A stretch of DNA of 64,000 bases from Lenzites betulinus (Eukaryota; Basidiomycota; Agaricomycetes; Polyporales; Polyporaceae). The notes below the pieces were generated by a model that did no database searches, was not told the DNA's origin, and saw only the letters and a list, made by a program, of their open reading frames with translations. The DNA lies in NCBI GenBank assembly GCA_022264855.1, contig JABYQU010000016.1:186001-250000 (forward strand), in the 5' to 3' direction. Shown here piece by piece: positions 34,444 to 46,787 of the stretch. Within the stretch, counting starts at the first letter, position 1, and the number at the start of each line of letters is the position of its first letter. The position numbers and the translations under genes were made by a program.

Positions 34444-36872
34444 GCTGTTTCAGTTGAGTAGGTAGGGCAGGTGAGCAGCGGTAAGAATAGAGATGGGAGC
34501 CTCGACTGAGGTTGAAGCCTCTGCACTTCTTTCGAGGGGCTTTTATGTCTTCCCAGAGACTGCGTCAGGCCTGTTATCGCGAGCCCGCAGGCAGTGTTCC
34601 CAAGAGGTCATTCGCGAAGTCATGGGCCCTCCCACCGCAATCACCTTCGCATAAGCAGGGCTGTCAGCTGAACCGAGGGACTCAAGAGGGTTTAGGCCAA
34701 AGCTGCCGAGAGTCGCCTGCTTGCAACGCAAATAGGTTAGGGCATGAGAACGCGGCCGTGTCCTTGGCGAGCGATGTCCGTTCTCCCCGACGCCCTGAAT
34801 ACGCGCACGGGGTATGCGAATGGGGTTCGTTGACAATGAGAAAGTATCCGAAGGTCTTCTATTGGCGTACTAACTTCTGGTGCTCCCCACGAGTCCTATT
34901 GGCCTTCAATACTCGTCAATGAACCGCGAGAATGAAAACATTGCGAATCGCTGTTTCCCCGCATTGCTACCAATGACAACTGCGTATTACGGGAATGCTG
35001 CGTGATTAGGAGGAAACGAGGGCACAAGAATACGTCAGAGACCCCTCTCTTCGGCCCGCCAATCAAGTCAGTGGAGACAGTCTGAGACGCCGAGGAAGGC
35101 CGATACTTACAATGGGGCGAATCGCTGGGATGCAGTAGCCAGGTGGTGCGCCTCGACGATCATGAGGTACGAGCAGATGACTGGAAGAACAGGCTTGAGA
35201 TGCTTCCGCATTCAAAGGGATGTGATCGGTATCTAGCAGACAAGATTCAGAAGCACATCGAGTAAGATGGATGTGCGAAAACTCGACCTAAAGCATTGTC
35301 GCCCGCAGTCGTTTGAGATGTTCTCGGGACGCGCCAGTGCCTTGAGACACGGCGTGTACACCTTGCATGGCCGACACCCGAAAACACCAGACCCTTGTCA
35401 CAGCGAGCGGTGTTCCGGAGACGCACCTGGTGATGTCCCCGAATTCCATGTTCTGCTTGCATCGTTGCGCAGTAGCCCAGCAAGCACCGCCGCCCGGCCG
35501 CCATCTGAGCGCCATAGATGGTCAAGCTGGAGGTGAAGACATCTCTTGACCCCGCCTATGTATAGCCCTTCACTCAGGGGTCAACATTCCCAGACGTCGA
35601 ATTGAATTACTGACCAAGGCCGTGGCTACGCGCGGGTGCAGCTGACCACCGATTGGCCAGTGGGGCACACGAACTCAGTCGTCAACCAGCTTCGATGAGA
35701 ACTGATGTGAGCAGCCAATTGAAACAATCAAGCACTAGAAAAGTAATTGAGTTCTTGCCTGCGTGAATTGGTATGAATTGACTGACAGTGCTTGTGAGAG
35801 ACCATGGTAGTCGGAATTCCAAGTTAAACTAGCGCCCGTAAATGGCTGCCAGCTGACCTGTGCACTCAGGTCGACGACTCTCCAATCTCCACCTGCACCA
35901 CTCATACCACACTTTCCCACTCGATCGCCACAGGTTCAGGAGTGGGGGCGCACCTGACTGACGTAGTACTCTTGCATCGATTCACAGCGGTCACATCGCG
36001 TCGGAGCAAAGATTGGAGGGGCCACCTGCATCTGCCCCGTGACGAAGCCTCGGCACGGCCGCAGCGTGCTTTAAGCTCTATTCATTCTTGTACGGGGCGC
36101 ACAAACCTAATGGGCGCATGACGCCGAAGGATCCTGGTGGAGGCTGCGTGACAGTTTTTAGTCTGTTCCCCGGAACATATCACGAGAGACAGGAAGCTCA
36201 CATGGCCTCACCGCCATCATAGCAGCGTAGAAGTTCCGTGGGATTCGAGACGCTCTCGAATCTTGAGAGCTGCAGGGGTTGCGCAACTCTCAAGTAGCGG
36301 GGGCTTTCAAAACGGTCGTGCTCTCGTCGGGAAATGACCACGCCCTGTCGACACATTTAATGCACGCAGCCCGAACCCGAGCCAGGGCCGACACCCCCCG
36401 GGGCGACTCACCCTCTACGAAAAATACTGAGAGGTGCCACGCGGAGACTTTCACAACTTTCGTTGGGAATATTGACCGTCCTGGGCGAGAGTCAGTGACA
36501 ATACAGTTTGAACGGCAATGCCACAGTACTCAGGCTCACTGAGGGGCGGCACATGATGGTATTCCCACCGTTCTATGCGCGGTAGCTAGATCTAAATAGG
36601 TATTCCATTTCTCGGACCCGTGGAACAAAATTTACGCTCGACATTGCCCAAGAGGATGTACGTGGTAGTAGTACGAGGCCGACGATGGTTCAAATGCGCG
36701 ACCGACTCACGAGCCAGAGGGAGCACGGTAGTTGCCGAGACAATTAGCGCCCATCAATGTTGAGGCGCAAGTTGAACCAACACCGCTTCAGGTGCTTGCA
36801 TCCTACGATCGATCCTAAGGCTTCCCGCGATACCCTCCCCTTAATCTTGTACTACTTCAATCTTTAGAGCAT
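34444..36872. other. 2.4 kb stretch without recognisable gene
   Basis: Lies upstream of both the alcohol oxidase (minus) and the RNA-dependent RNA polymerase (plus). Open frames of 60-136 codons occur on both strands but none shows a motif or splice continuity. In particular I could not find the N-terminal part expected for the polymerase. No long terminal repeats or inverted repeats were noticed by eye. It is the longest empty stretch in the window. Confidence 0.5.
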
Positions 36873-39800
36873 ATGCTGAAGAAACGCACCGTGAAAATTC
36901 AAACAGCCAAATGCAGCGATGGCGTCACCTTGAGCGGCGTTGAACTGCAGGACCATCCAGCGTCGCGCGCAACCCGTCTTATGGACGATACAACGCGCTT
37001 GCTAGTGGTCTCAATAGCCAAGAGCGTGGATGATCGTGTTCTACGCGGAACCCTTTCTTATTGGGTGCGCGAAGGGGTCGAAATTAATGACGTTCGGTCA
37101 GTTGAACGAGGCTGCAAGGCTTCTATTGCGCCTCGTTGCCATGATTTGACTTTTGTATCACTAGCTACCGCTTCCTCGGGTTCACCGAATCTCAGGTGAA
37201 AGCCGGAAGACTCATGTTCTTCCGCGAGGATCATGAGTGGACAGTTGGACGCCTGTTTGCCAGCTTCGGGGATCTCAGTGCCGTGTACCTCAAGTCCGGA
37301 TACGGCAAGTATTCCGCACGACTGGGGTTGTCCTTTTCGTCCACGCTACAGTCATTTGAGGTATGATTCATGTTTATGGTTACTATGTTTAGGAGACTCC
37401 TTTCATTCAGTACTTTTTCCACAGGTGCCACCAGATGCAACGCTCGAGATCCCCGATCTCAGAGCGCCCGATGGTACACTCTATACCGACGGGTGTGGTA
37501 TGATGCGAGACTCATTTGCCAAAGCGCTTTGCATCAAGCACGATTTCCCCCCGGATACATCAGGTTCGCCTTCGATCCGTCATGATTGTGTGGAGTGTCT
37601 TATTGTCTCGTAGTCTTTCAAGTGCGCCGCGGGGGCATCAAAGGTCTTCTGGTGCGCTATCCAGACGAAAAATTTGAACGGCTCTGTGGCAGTCGTTCCA
37701 AGTCTTACCTCATTGCCTATCGCCCCTCCATGTGTAAATACGAAGGCGGACCGGCCACGCTGGAGATCAACAACCACAATCAGTCTCCCATGCCCGCACA
37801 TCTCAACGTGCAATTTACATCGTTATTGCTCAGCTTGGGCGTTCCTCTAGAAGTATTTCGACGGCTCCTACAAGATCAGCTAGATATCATCGCAGCCATA
37901 TCGAGCGACAGGGAGAAAGCACTGCAATATATCAAGGGAGAACTTGATGCAGGCGTCGAAGACGACTATTATCAGAGCCGTAAGTCGACCTTTATCTGGT
38001 GTAGGCCCCCCAGTCTTACACCGTCTAGTTTATGCTATGTTGCTGGCCCAGCAAAGTATGTCCGAACCATATGTCAAACAGCGGCTCCAGCAGTTCCAGA
38101 AGACCCAACACGAGAACTTAAGAAGGAAAATGAATTTGCGCGTTGCGGAATCATGCTATCTCTATGGCGTAGTGGATGAAGATGGTGTTCTTGGTCCGAA
38201 CGAAGTATATATCAATCTTCCTGGACGATGTGGTGTGCTGGTGCGAGATCTAGTTGTTGCTCGGTAAGAGTAGCCTCTCCAATGCGACGTGATACAACGT
38301 TTTTGCTCACAAGTGCGCACAGAAATCCGTCTTATCATCCGGGAGGTAAGCATCGTGTAGCTGCGCAAATGGCTCGCACTCACGGCAACTCAAGACGTGC
38401 GCAAACTGAGTGCGGTAGATCATCCCCTCTTGAGACACCATCGGAACTGTATCGGTGAGCTTCGTGCCTGATGTCAGCTGTTTTCTCATACTGAAAATTT
38501 CCTAGTGTTCTCGCGTAGTGCCCCTTGCTCCATTCCAGACACCATCGCTTCAGGGTACGTTTTCACGTCTCCGTCATAAACTATAGGTTGCCCACAGCTA
38601 CGATTCAGCGATCTTGACGGAGACATGTACATGGTCATTTGGGAGCCAACCCTACTGCCCCCAATGCACGTAACGTCTCTCAACAGAACTTTGCCGTCTT
38701 CCGCCCTCCAGGCGACTAGGATATCCAATAGCATCCGGGAACTCTCCGATATGCCTCGCGCAGCAGTGGAGACGTTTATCCAACTCAAGTTCAGTCGCTT
38801 GCTGGGTCAAATGGTCAACGAGTGGTACAAAGCGGTGGAGCTTACCTCGGAGCTGGCGAATGGCGAGTTCCCTAGACAACTCGTACCATTAATCGAGTCT
38901 GCGCTGGTACGTTCAACTTTTTCTCATAATTGATTGGTGCCCCGCCTGACCAAGTTTCAACCAGGACATCATGAAAACTGGAGAGGACTTCTGGAAGCTG
39001 CAATCAGAATACAGAAAACTTCGTTCACGAATCGCCCTCAGACGCCTTGACGCTACACCGAGCCCGCTTCAGGTGCTTAGGGCTATGATTCCTCAAGTAG
39101 ACGATTCTGCCGCCCCCTCGTTTTCCTGTGATCCGGCTCTTGTTCTGCAGCACGAAAACCCGCGCCTGTGGCAGCAGTCTATGTCTCAGGCTAAGAGAGT
39201 GATGCCCCGTTACGACCGCGAACTCGCGAGAGCCGTTGAGCTGGATCATGAGAGTGACGATAGTAGGTTCTTCCCTTGAAGTCTCCATGTGGACAACCAT
39301 TCTCACTACAAACTTCCTCGCAGCCGACAATCCCTCGAGTCCTCACACGGAATTGCACGAACGGCAGCTTCGCCAAGCCGATGTGGTCAAGCACGTTTAC
39401 CAAAGCCGTTATTTTGGAGGTCGGCCTTCCGTTCGTCCTGGGAGCCGCAAAGTCATTGATTTGTGTTCCGGGAATGTGTGATAGGTGGTAAGAGAGAGGA
39501 CCACAACCTCCAAAGAATCAGAGCGTCTGCTTGGTATGTAGAAGTTGACTGTGTGCCGGTAACCCATCTAAAGGGGGTGTCGACTAGGTACTACTATGGC
39601 TATAGTGAAAACAATGGCGCGTTTGCGTGGCTCGGCGAAAGATACCTCAACGAGATGAGGGCATGTAAGTATTTGGCGGTGCACTTTTCAACCTGTGTCG
39701 CTGACTTCAAGGCAGTGTGGTCGAATGGCAACAAACCCGCTATATGCGTAGGCGCTAAGAATAGCCATCCTTCGATATCTTCCCCCCTCTCACGAGCGGA

Positions 39801-40974
39801 TTCCCAAGCAACCCTCGTCGAAGTCTCAAGCCCCTTTTCACAGCCTGAGCAGTTGGCTCACAGCGACATGGACGTCGATCCCATTGAGGAAAACCCCTGT
39901 CAAAGACAAAGCCCAGCTTCTACAACTTACCGAACGCATTTACATTCCGAGCTTCCTATGGTGAATACAACTAAAGCACGTACCGCAACTCGCATCAAGC
40001 ATCTTACGGAGGAGAGCACCACCGCTACCCGTGTCTCGACGATCGACCATCCGAAGCCCAAAGCACCTGTCGGAGGGCGGTATACCAACGCCTGCTCCAG
40101 AAGCGCGTTAGGTCATGAGTGGCACGTCACTGCCGCCAATGCTTACTCGCGGCGGTATCTCTGTCTATGCGGCTACGAAGTGCATGAGAAGAAGGAAGAC
40201 GGCTTCTGGACATCAGTCAGTGCCGTGTTCTCTGTCCTCCGTTCGCCGCGTACGTCAAATGCGAGCGAGTGCTCCTCCGTCCCTGAAGCAGAAGACCCCG
40301 AGACACCAAATTATCCTGCGCTGCGCACGCGCTCCCACACGCGCGGGATACGATCCTCGGAACCTCCATCCAATGATGCAAGCCCTTTGTCCGTTATCTA
40401 TTCGGCCCCCGAGGAAGAGCTCTCCGTCGATACCGGCATAGAAGATGAGAACAGTGGCTCGGAATCGGCATACGAGGACGCCGTGGAGGAGTTGACTCCG
40501 TGGGTTAAGGCTTCCAAGCCTGATGCTGCCCGCCGCTCGTCAGGTGCAACTTCAATCACCTCCGATGCACCGAGCTCCCTTGCAGGCCTACCTCATCTGC
40601 GACGTCTCCCTGGTCGTCCCGGAAGTGACGTTTCAAGCCCTATAGGAAGGCTACGCCAGGTCTCGTCGCGTATGGTAGTTTCGGATACCACTCCGCATAT
40701 ACGAGCGGCGCCGACCACAGCACGAGTCCCGGACCAGTCACCTTCCGCTGTCTCTGTTGCCGAGGTCTCACCACAACGATGGCCCCTTGTATCGGACCAC
40801 CCGAAGCCCAGTCGTCCTGTCGCGACTGTTACACCTCAATGCGAGGCGGCTCCACGCCACTTGTGGAAGCTTTGGGGGAATGCGACATCCCGTCACTATA
40901 CATGCAAGCTGTGCGCGTTTGTTGTGAAGGAGCGGAAGTCCGGAGATCCAGCAGTATGGACGCCTATAGGCTGA
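36873..40974 (+). CDS. RNA-dependent RNA polymerase (RNA silencing), N-terminally short, with long tail
   Basis: Cellular RdRP of the QDE-1/SAD-1/RDR class, which makes double-stranded RNA for Dicer. About a dozen exons join in phase to roughly 1,150 residues. From MLKKRTVKIQ the sequence enters the conserved core: HPASRATRLMD, RYRFLGFTESQVKAGR, GDLSAVYLKSGYGKYSARLG, TLYTDGCGMM, QVRRGGIKGLLVRYPD, LLAQQSMSEPYV, INLPGRCGVLVRD, NPSYHPGDVRKLSAVDHPLL and the catalytic DLDGD (38610-38624) followed by MYMVIWEPTLLPP. Later landmarks are AVETFIQLKFSRLLGQ and IRASAWYVEVD. After about 39.7 kb comes a disordered Ser/Pro-rich tail of about 400 residues with two related Cys motifs. The N-terminal 350-400 residues usual in fungal RdRPs are not seen; an in-frame stop is at 36816. 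Catalytic half looks intact. Confidence 0.87.
40111..40218 (+). repeat. First copy of a Cys-containing motif in the RdRP tail
   Basis: Encodes a segment with HEWHV, then SRRYLCLCGYEV, HEKKEDG and FWTSV. Compare the copy at 40854-40971. The shared order is H-x-W, S-R-(R/H)-Y-x-C, a second Cys, V-x-E-(K/R)-K, G and W-T. Confidence 0.7.
40854..40971 (+). repeat. Second copy of the Cys-containing motif at the RdRP C-terminus
   Basis: Encodes RHLWKLWGNATSRHYTCKLC followed by AFVVKERKSGDPAVWTPIG and the stop. The Cys pair is CxxC here, against CxC in the first copy. Possible small zinc-binding module; not a family I can name. Confidence 0.7.
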
Positions 40975-41567
40975 TGAGTGGATTATAACCGCGCGAGGTG
41001 TAGCAGCTTTCATGTTCTCCTACTCACCGCGCTTTACGTCTCAAGCCCGCGTATACCTTTCGACATCCTCTCCTATTTGTACGATGTAGGATCCTGGCGC
41101 ACCGTACGCCGAGTTGTTGCAATATCCTGGATCCGGTCAATACTGTGCGTGTTGTAGTGATGTAGTAGTAATAGAGTCTGTGTTACGTACTGCCAATCAG
41201 TTCAAACCCAATTTTTGTCCAAATTAGAACTCACACAACAGCACCGGCAGCCTGTATCGAGGTGACATGCGTATTTGTCATTGGATGGAAGTACATATGA
41301 GTGGTATAGACGACCGTGCTCAACTTTCGGGAGGGGAAGCAGACTGATGTTCATGTCGATCAGTTGGTCGTCGATCGTATTATTTTGTATAGGGCAAAGT
41401 CTAGATCTTCACTGCAATGCATTCGCTGTAGAAGCGCAGAGACTGCTAGTTTTATTTCATGCAGGAGAGTATGAAGTCTATTATCACCCCAGAGCACTGC
41501 GGAGCACTACTACCACAGGACAGGTAAATAGCGGAACGCAGAGTGATAGAAGCCTTCAGCTGGACAT
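40975..41567. other. Convergent intergenic spacer
   Basis: Between the 3' ends of the RdRP gene and the axis-like protein gene. An open frame on the plus strand (41275-41655) runs antisense into the neighbour's last exon and is not supported. Confidence 0.5.
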
Positions 41568-44500
41568 TCAGAGCGTGAGGGTGATCAAGCCCGTCGGCAT
41601 CTTCTTAGACAGCATCGTCTTATCATGTAGCTCAAGCGCGTGCGCGAGGCTCTGACTGAGCTCTTGGTTCGTCTTCACCCAGTCTTCACTGTGATGGATC
41701 AAGCCATGACCCGTGGTCGCATATTCTGCCTCGAGGTCGACGAGGCTATTGAATTGTTTGACGCTGTTAAATGGGTTAGGAAACGTTCGGGGCAAGGTAA
41801 CGCCAAGGAATAAACTAACCCGTCTGCGCGCATTGATTCTAGGTCGATGAGAGCACTGTGAAGCAATTCATTACGGCCCAATCGGGCTTGTTGACGTAGG
41901 CCTTCGAATTTGTTCTCGATATTGTAGACGATGACCTGTCACACGTAGAGTGAGCGATTAGCGATTGGACGAAGATTTCTCTTACCTCGTGGAATTGGCT
42001 TAGCATGTCAATAATTCGATTCGTGGCCGCATCAGTGCTCAATCTGGTCTCGAGCAAATCCACATCATTCCGTCGGCGGGGCGTAGCCTTGATCATGAGC
42101 TCTGCGAAGATTCTCAGTACCCGCGACTGCCACAACGAACAACCGCCACTGACCTGACGTATCTATTCCATAAGTTCGATCAATGGTCGCATGCGGTTGA
42201 TGCAGTGTCGCTTCCGCGTTCATGCGGTCATCGCCACCCTGGCGAGGGAAGCTGGCGATGTCGTCGCCACCGCTGTTGTGCGTGGTTGTTTTGCACTTCA
42301 ACTCCGTCGTCGCAGGAGCGTGGGGGTCGGAACTTGCGCGCTTGCTTACGGGAGGAAGACGGGTGTCACGCTTCGTGTGCCTTGGAGGGGAGTCCAGGGT
42401 CAGGTCGATTGTCACTGTCTCCTGTTTGACGACGATTTGCGGGAGCGGTGCCTAAGTATACTTCGTAAGTAAGCCTTCGAACCGTAGAAGAGTGGAGACT
42501 CACAAGCTTTGCAAAAGCGCATGGGAAGCGAGTGCTCTCGGAAGATGGAGCAGGCTTTACAATGGGTTAGTGCGCGGATAGTAGAGTGAGGGATATAGCT
42601 TTACCTCAAGGGCCATCCCTGAGGGGGCTAGCGCAACTTGTTCGCGTTGCGGATGTCCTCGGACTCTATCATCTTTCGCGCTCCCTACCGGCACTAGTTC
42701 GGCATGATGCACCACACGGTCAGGCGTACTGATGTCACCACGGGGCGTGGAATGCTGCAGCGCAGGTTCGTCGAAGTCCCAATTTTCGCCGTTGTTCCCC
42801 GCCACTACGATCGTACGCAGATCGGACGCGCTCTCAAACGCAGTGTCCCAGGGAGCGTTGCTCGACTTCGACTTCCCGGAGGTCATCTTTTGAGAGATGC
42901 GTCCACCCTAGGTGCACACTTTAGGTGGATCGACGCTGTCTTGATCCAAAATCCTTACCTTATCGCCATCAACGCCAGGAATCCAGGCTGTAGACGTACC
43001 GGGGGTCTCAGTGATTTCGAGAACGCCTCGTTCCATCATGATGTTCTCCGTCTACACACGGTTGGGATAAGTGCACGCATATAGGAGACAACATACTCAC
43101 GGGGATCGCGGGGATGTTGACCTCCTGAGGACGCTCTGTAGCATCAGTAGCGGGAATACCATGTATCTCCATCTTATGCGTCTTGCTATATCGCCGTGAG
43201 CGGTACGATGCAGGTGCCGCAGGAGGACAACCCGCCGCGAGAGTCGCCATTCTATCCTCTCCCTTGTCGAGGTTTACATTCTGCCCGGGCGCTGCTTTCT
43301 CCAATCGCGGGACGCGAGCGATACTCTTAGACAACAGGTCTGCGGGCTGATTTTGAGGCCCTACACGTGTCTTCGACTCTGCCGTAGGCTGCGCGGCGGC
43401 CTCCGGTCTCGCCTCAGTCTTCGTCCTTAATCTCGGTTTCGGGGCTCGCTTTGGTTTCGTCTTCGGTAGAGGCGAAGAGGGCTTTGCAGCGAGAACAACA
43501 TGCGGACGGGGAGGACTAGGAAGTGCGTCGTAATCGACTGAAGAGGCTTTCCTCAGGGTGCCGGCATCGGAGGCCTCTCCAGGGGAAGATGTTCGCGCCT
43601 TTTTGGCATGATACTTCTTGATAGCGCGTGGAGCAGTTGTGGTACGGGGACGATAGGCCTCGGAGCTAATGCGTTCTGTTGCTACGCCTCCGTGAGATTC
43701 CACGCGCTCGGTGGAAACTCCTACCTCACGCGCGGAGGGTACTGCAACTGAGCGCGCACGCTTGGCGGTACGATGAGGTGCGTCGTCGGAACAAGCAGAG
43801 GGGTCTTCTAGAGCAGCGCCTGCCTTTCTCTTCGTAGCAATGTTGCCGAGCACTTTGTGAGTCTGGTCTTGAAACTCTTTCTTGCGAAGCTTCGCCTTAA
43901 CGGTCTTTCTAGCACCGGGAGTGGGCGAACTGGAAGGGGGGGCTGGGAGGCGTCAGATCATGCCAAACTGCCGAAATTTCACACACCTAAGTCGTTCAAG
44001 ATGTCACTCGCCTTGATTGCGGGTGCCTTGGTAACTTCGATATGCAGAGCGCACGCAGAAACGGGAACAGAGGGGACACCACGAGCAGAAGCAGAAACGA
44101 GAATAGAGGGAACAAGAGCAGCGTCAGAACCAGTAGGAAGGCCAGGGGGGGCAGAAATGGTAGCCTTCAGCAGAGAGCTTTTCAAAGCAGACCTCGGAGG
44201 AACAGCGGGGGAAGACAACGCAGCATGGAAATCTGGAGCAATGATATCGGAAAAACGCAGCACTTTCTCGCGACCATTGGAGCAGACAAGCGTAACGTCG
44301 CCAAGCGGAGGGGACGGTGTGACAGATACAGCAGGAATGGCAGCGGAAGGAGCAGCAACAGTTGGCACAGCCACAGAGGGTGGGGATGGTTGAGCTTCGT
44401 CGACAGTAGAGTCGCGTACAAGAACAGCTTTGCGCTTTGCGCGAAGAGAGACCGACGAGATAGCCGCCGTGGGAGGAGAACCGTCGTCAGAGTCCAGGAT

Positions 44501-46787
44501 CACCTTCCCGACTGCACCACGGGCGACACGAGTGGCAGAGCTACTGGTACCAGTGCTTGTACCTAGAAGAGGTTGAAACGAAATTCTTCCACGAACAAGA
44601 CGAGTACTGGCGCTGGTGCTGGACCGTCGTAGGACCCTAGATTGATGAATGGGGCTGTCACAATCAGAAATCTCGGAGAGCTCCTCGTCGCTGAACCCAA
44701 ATGCCGCAGCGCGAATTAAATGGCTGGTAGCACGAGAGAGAGCGTGACTATTGCTAGTGTCATGATTACTATCAAGAACCTTGCTAGCATCGTCTTCTTT
44801 CTGGCCTTCAGGTGGAAGGAGCGGCGCCGGGTTGGCAGGGTGAGGAAAGGCAGGTTGATTGGAGTTGGGGTTGTTCGACAAGTTCGCGGCATCATGGCCG
44901 TCGGCCAGATCCGACCCGCAAGACATGATGTCGTCGCTTAGTTCATCTGTTTTGTAAACTGGGGAATATGCATTGTTAATATTCGCAGAAGAAGCGACGT
45001 TATACATATGCTCACATTGAGACACATTCTCGATGCGCTAAAACAAGAACAGATGAGCAAAAGATCCTGTTGTGAAGACAAGATACGATATACCTCAGTT
45101 TGGCTGAGATGGTTCACAAGGCTGCCAGCGCTGTTCACTTCAAGGTAAGCTGGTTTGATAGCAAGCGAGGACTTGGGAACGCTCGGCGACCATGATAATT
45201 CGGGAATAGGACATTCCTGCACGGCGCGTCATGGTATCAGCAATTTGCATGACGTTTGAAAAGAGTGTATGCTCTACCAGGCCTCTTGCCGTCAAGGTTT
45301 CCAAAAACCTGTGCGCATCTTGTTTTTTGAGTACGAAAGTGATGCCAGGGCCCGGATCGTCGCCACTAAAAACCCGCACAGAAAGACGCTTCTTCCCGAG
45401 ATTGGGGACTTCGCCCATAGAGACAGCAACTCGGCAACTATCGTGGGAGGTCTCGCCAACTTTTACGCCCTGGATGGTCGAATACTTGATCTCAAGCGAC
45501 TCGTATTGATCATCCTACAACCTGTGAGCTCCTGCCGACTACGTGATGCTGTAAAACAAGACTTACGCCGAGTAATACATTGATCAAGAGCCCTTTGTCG
45601 TCAACATATAGTCGGTCGGAGCTGTACAGATCGTCGCAGGCTACGACTTCTGTGATAAGGAATGGCTGCGGGCTGGCATCGTGCATCTCGCGTTAGCGTC
45701 AACTCCACAAATCAACAACGGACCGTACAAGGCAATGCCTCCATTCGCTAGGACGTCGACGATTCTCAGGGCTGTTTCTTCCCAATTACTTGTAGGCACG
45801 TTAGCTAGCAACTCCGTGACTTTGATTCCCGTGGCAACAGCCTCAGGGGGGGCGGAAGACCGAAAGACACAGTCGATGTATGCGGCCCGTTTGGACCTGC
45901 CCAACGAAGAATTGTGCGTAGGAGGAATAGCGCGCGCGAACAGGTTCAAAAGTCCTTCCATAGGCAGGTAGTCTGTGATGGATATACCGTCAGATGGTTC
46001 ATGTTCATAGTGAGATCCACAAAATGATTTACCTCGTGTTCGCCAAATACAAGAACCAAGGCGTTCACCGCCAAGAATGTCCGTATCTCGCAACTTCTGC
46101 TGGTTGGCTGTGTGCGAGGCAGCAGAGTCGGACAGTATGCTGTACGCCTGACGAGTAGATAGACATGAGGGTGTTTCCAAATGTGGGAAACGACCTTCGT
46201 GCGACGTACTGTACAGCGCAAGTCGATGCTCGTCTTCGGGGCTGTCAGGGAAAGAGACATTTCACACAGAGATGGATATAATGCCTCTCCGATCGCATCC
46301 TTTGCCGCGTTGCTGTCCTGAGCATCCAGATAGTCCTAAGCGGAGTTGGTCTCAGTCTATACGATATACGGTCAGGAAAGGGAACGACATACCAAGACAC
46401 CCGCGAGTAAAGCGTGCAAGACGGACTCCCATAGAGTTTGTTGATCCTTCTGCATGTTCCCAATCGCAGGCAAAAGACGTTCATAGTAAACAGATTCAAA
46501 GATAGACGAGGTCAAACGCAGTGCGGGAAGGCCCACGCCTGCATATAGGATAACTAGGGACTCTCGCAAGAAGTTGGAGAGTTTCCGAGAGATTGCTTCG
46601 GATACGGATTGCAGCTTCTACGCGATATGTGAGTATAGTGTTCACAATAGTACAAATTAACGCATACAAGCAGGACAAGATGGGAGGTAACATGCCCTGC
46701 GATCTCCGCAAGCCGTTTCCTTTCCAAGGGTTTCTTCTTCGCCACAGCGTCTTCCACTCCCTTCAGCGCGCTTGCCACAGAATCCAT
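41568..46787 (-). CDS. Candidate meiotic chromosome-axis protein (SYCP2/Red1-like)
   Basis: Large multi-exon gene, roughly 1,300-1,400 residues, identified by architecture. The N-terminus MDSVASALKGVEDAVAKKK begins a helical region (KLQSVSEAISRKLSNFLRES; WESVLHALLAGVL; LLNLFARAIPP; KVTELLANVPTSNWEETAL). Next is a PH-like beta domain: LYVDDKGLLINVLLGDDQYE, LEIKYSTIQGVKV, ITFVLKKQDAHRFLETLTAR. These two match the ARM-like plus Spt16M-like N-domains of SYCP2. A long disordered Ser/Pro/Lys-rich region follows (42.0-45.0 kb) with a KQE and IDLTLDS pair near 42388-42432. The C-terminus is a coiled coil (RVLRIFAELMIKATPRRRND; DMLSQFHEV; LAHALELHDKTM) ending LITLTL. This is the layout of axis core proteins Red1, SYCP2 and ASY3. 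Exon joins in the N-terminal region (46.0-46.3 kb) are not all certain. It is divergent from RNA14. Confidence 0.6.

Noticed and set aside
36279..36542. Open frame upstream of the RdRP tested as missing N-terminal exon
   Set aside because: Its translation has no resemblance to RdRP N-terminal sequence and does not connect by plausible splice sites.
43857..44566. Two plus-strand frames of about 175 codons antisense to the axis-like gene
   Set aside because: Repetitive Arg/Gly/Ser composition mirrors the opposite coding strand; no start or splice support.
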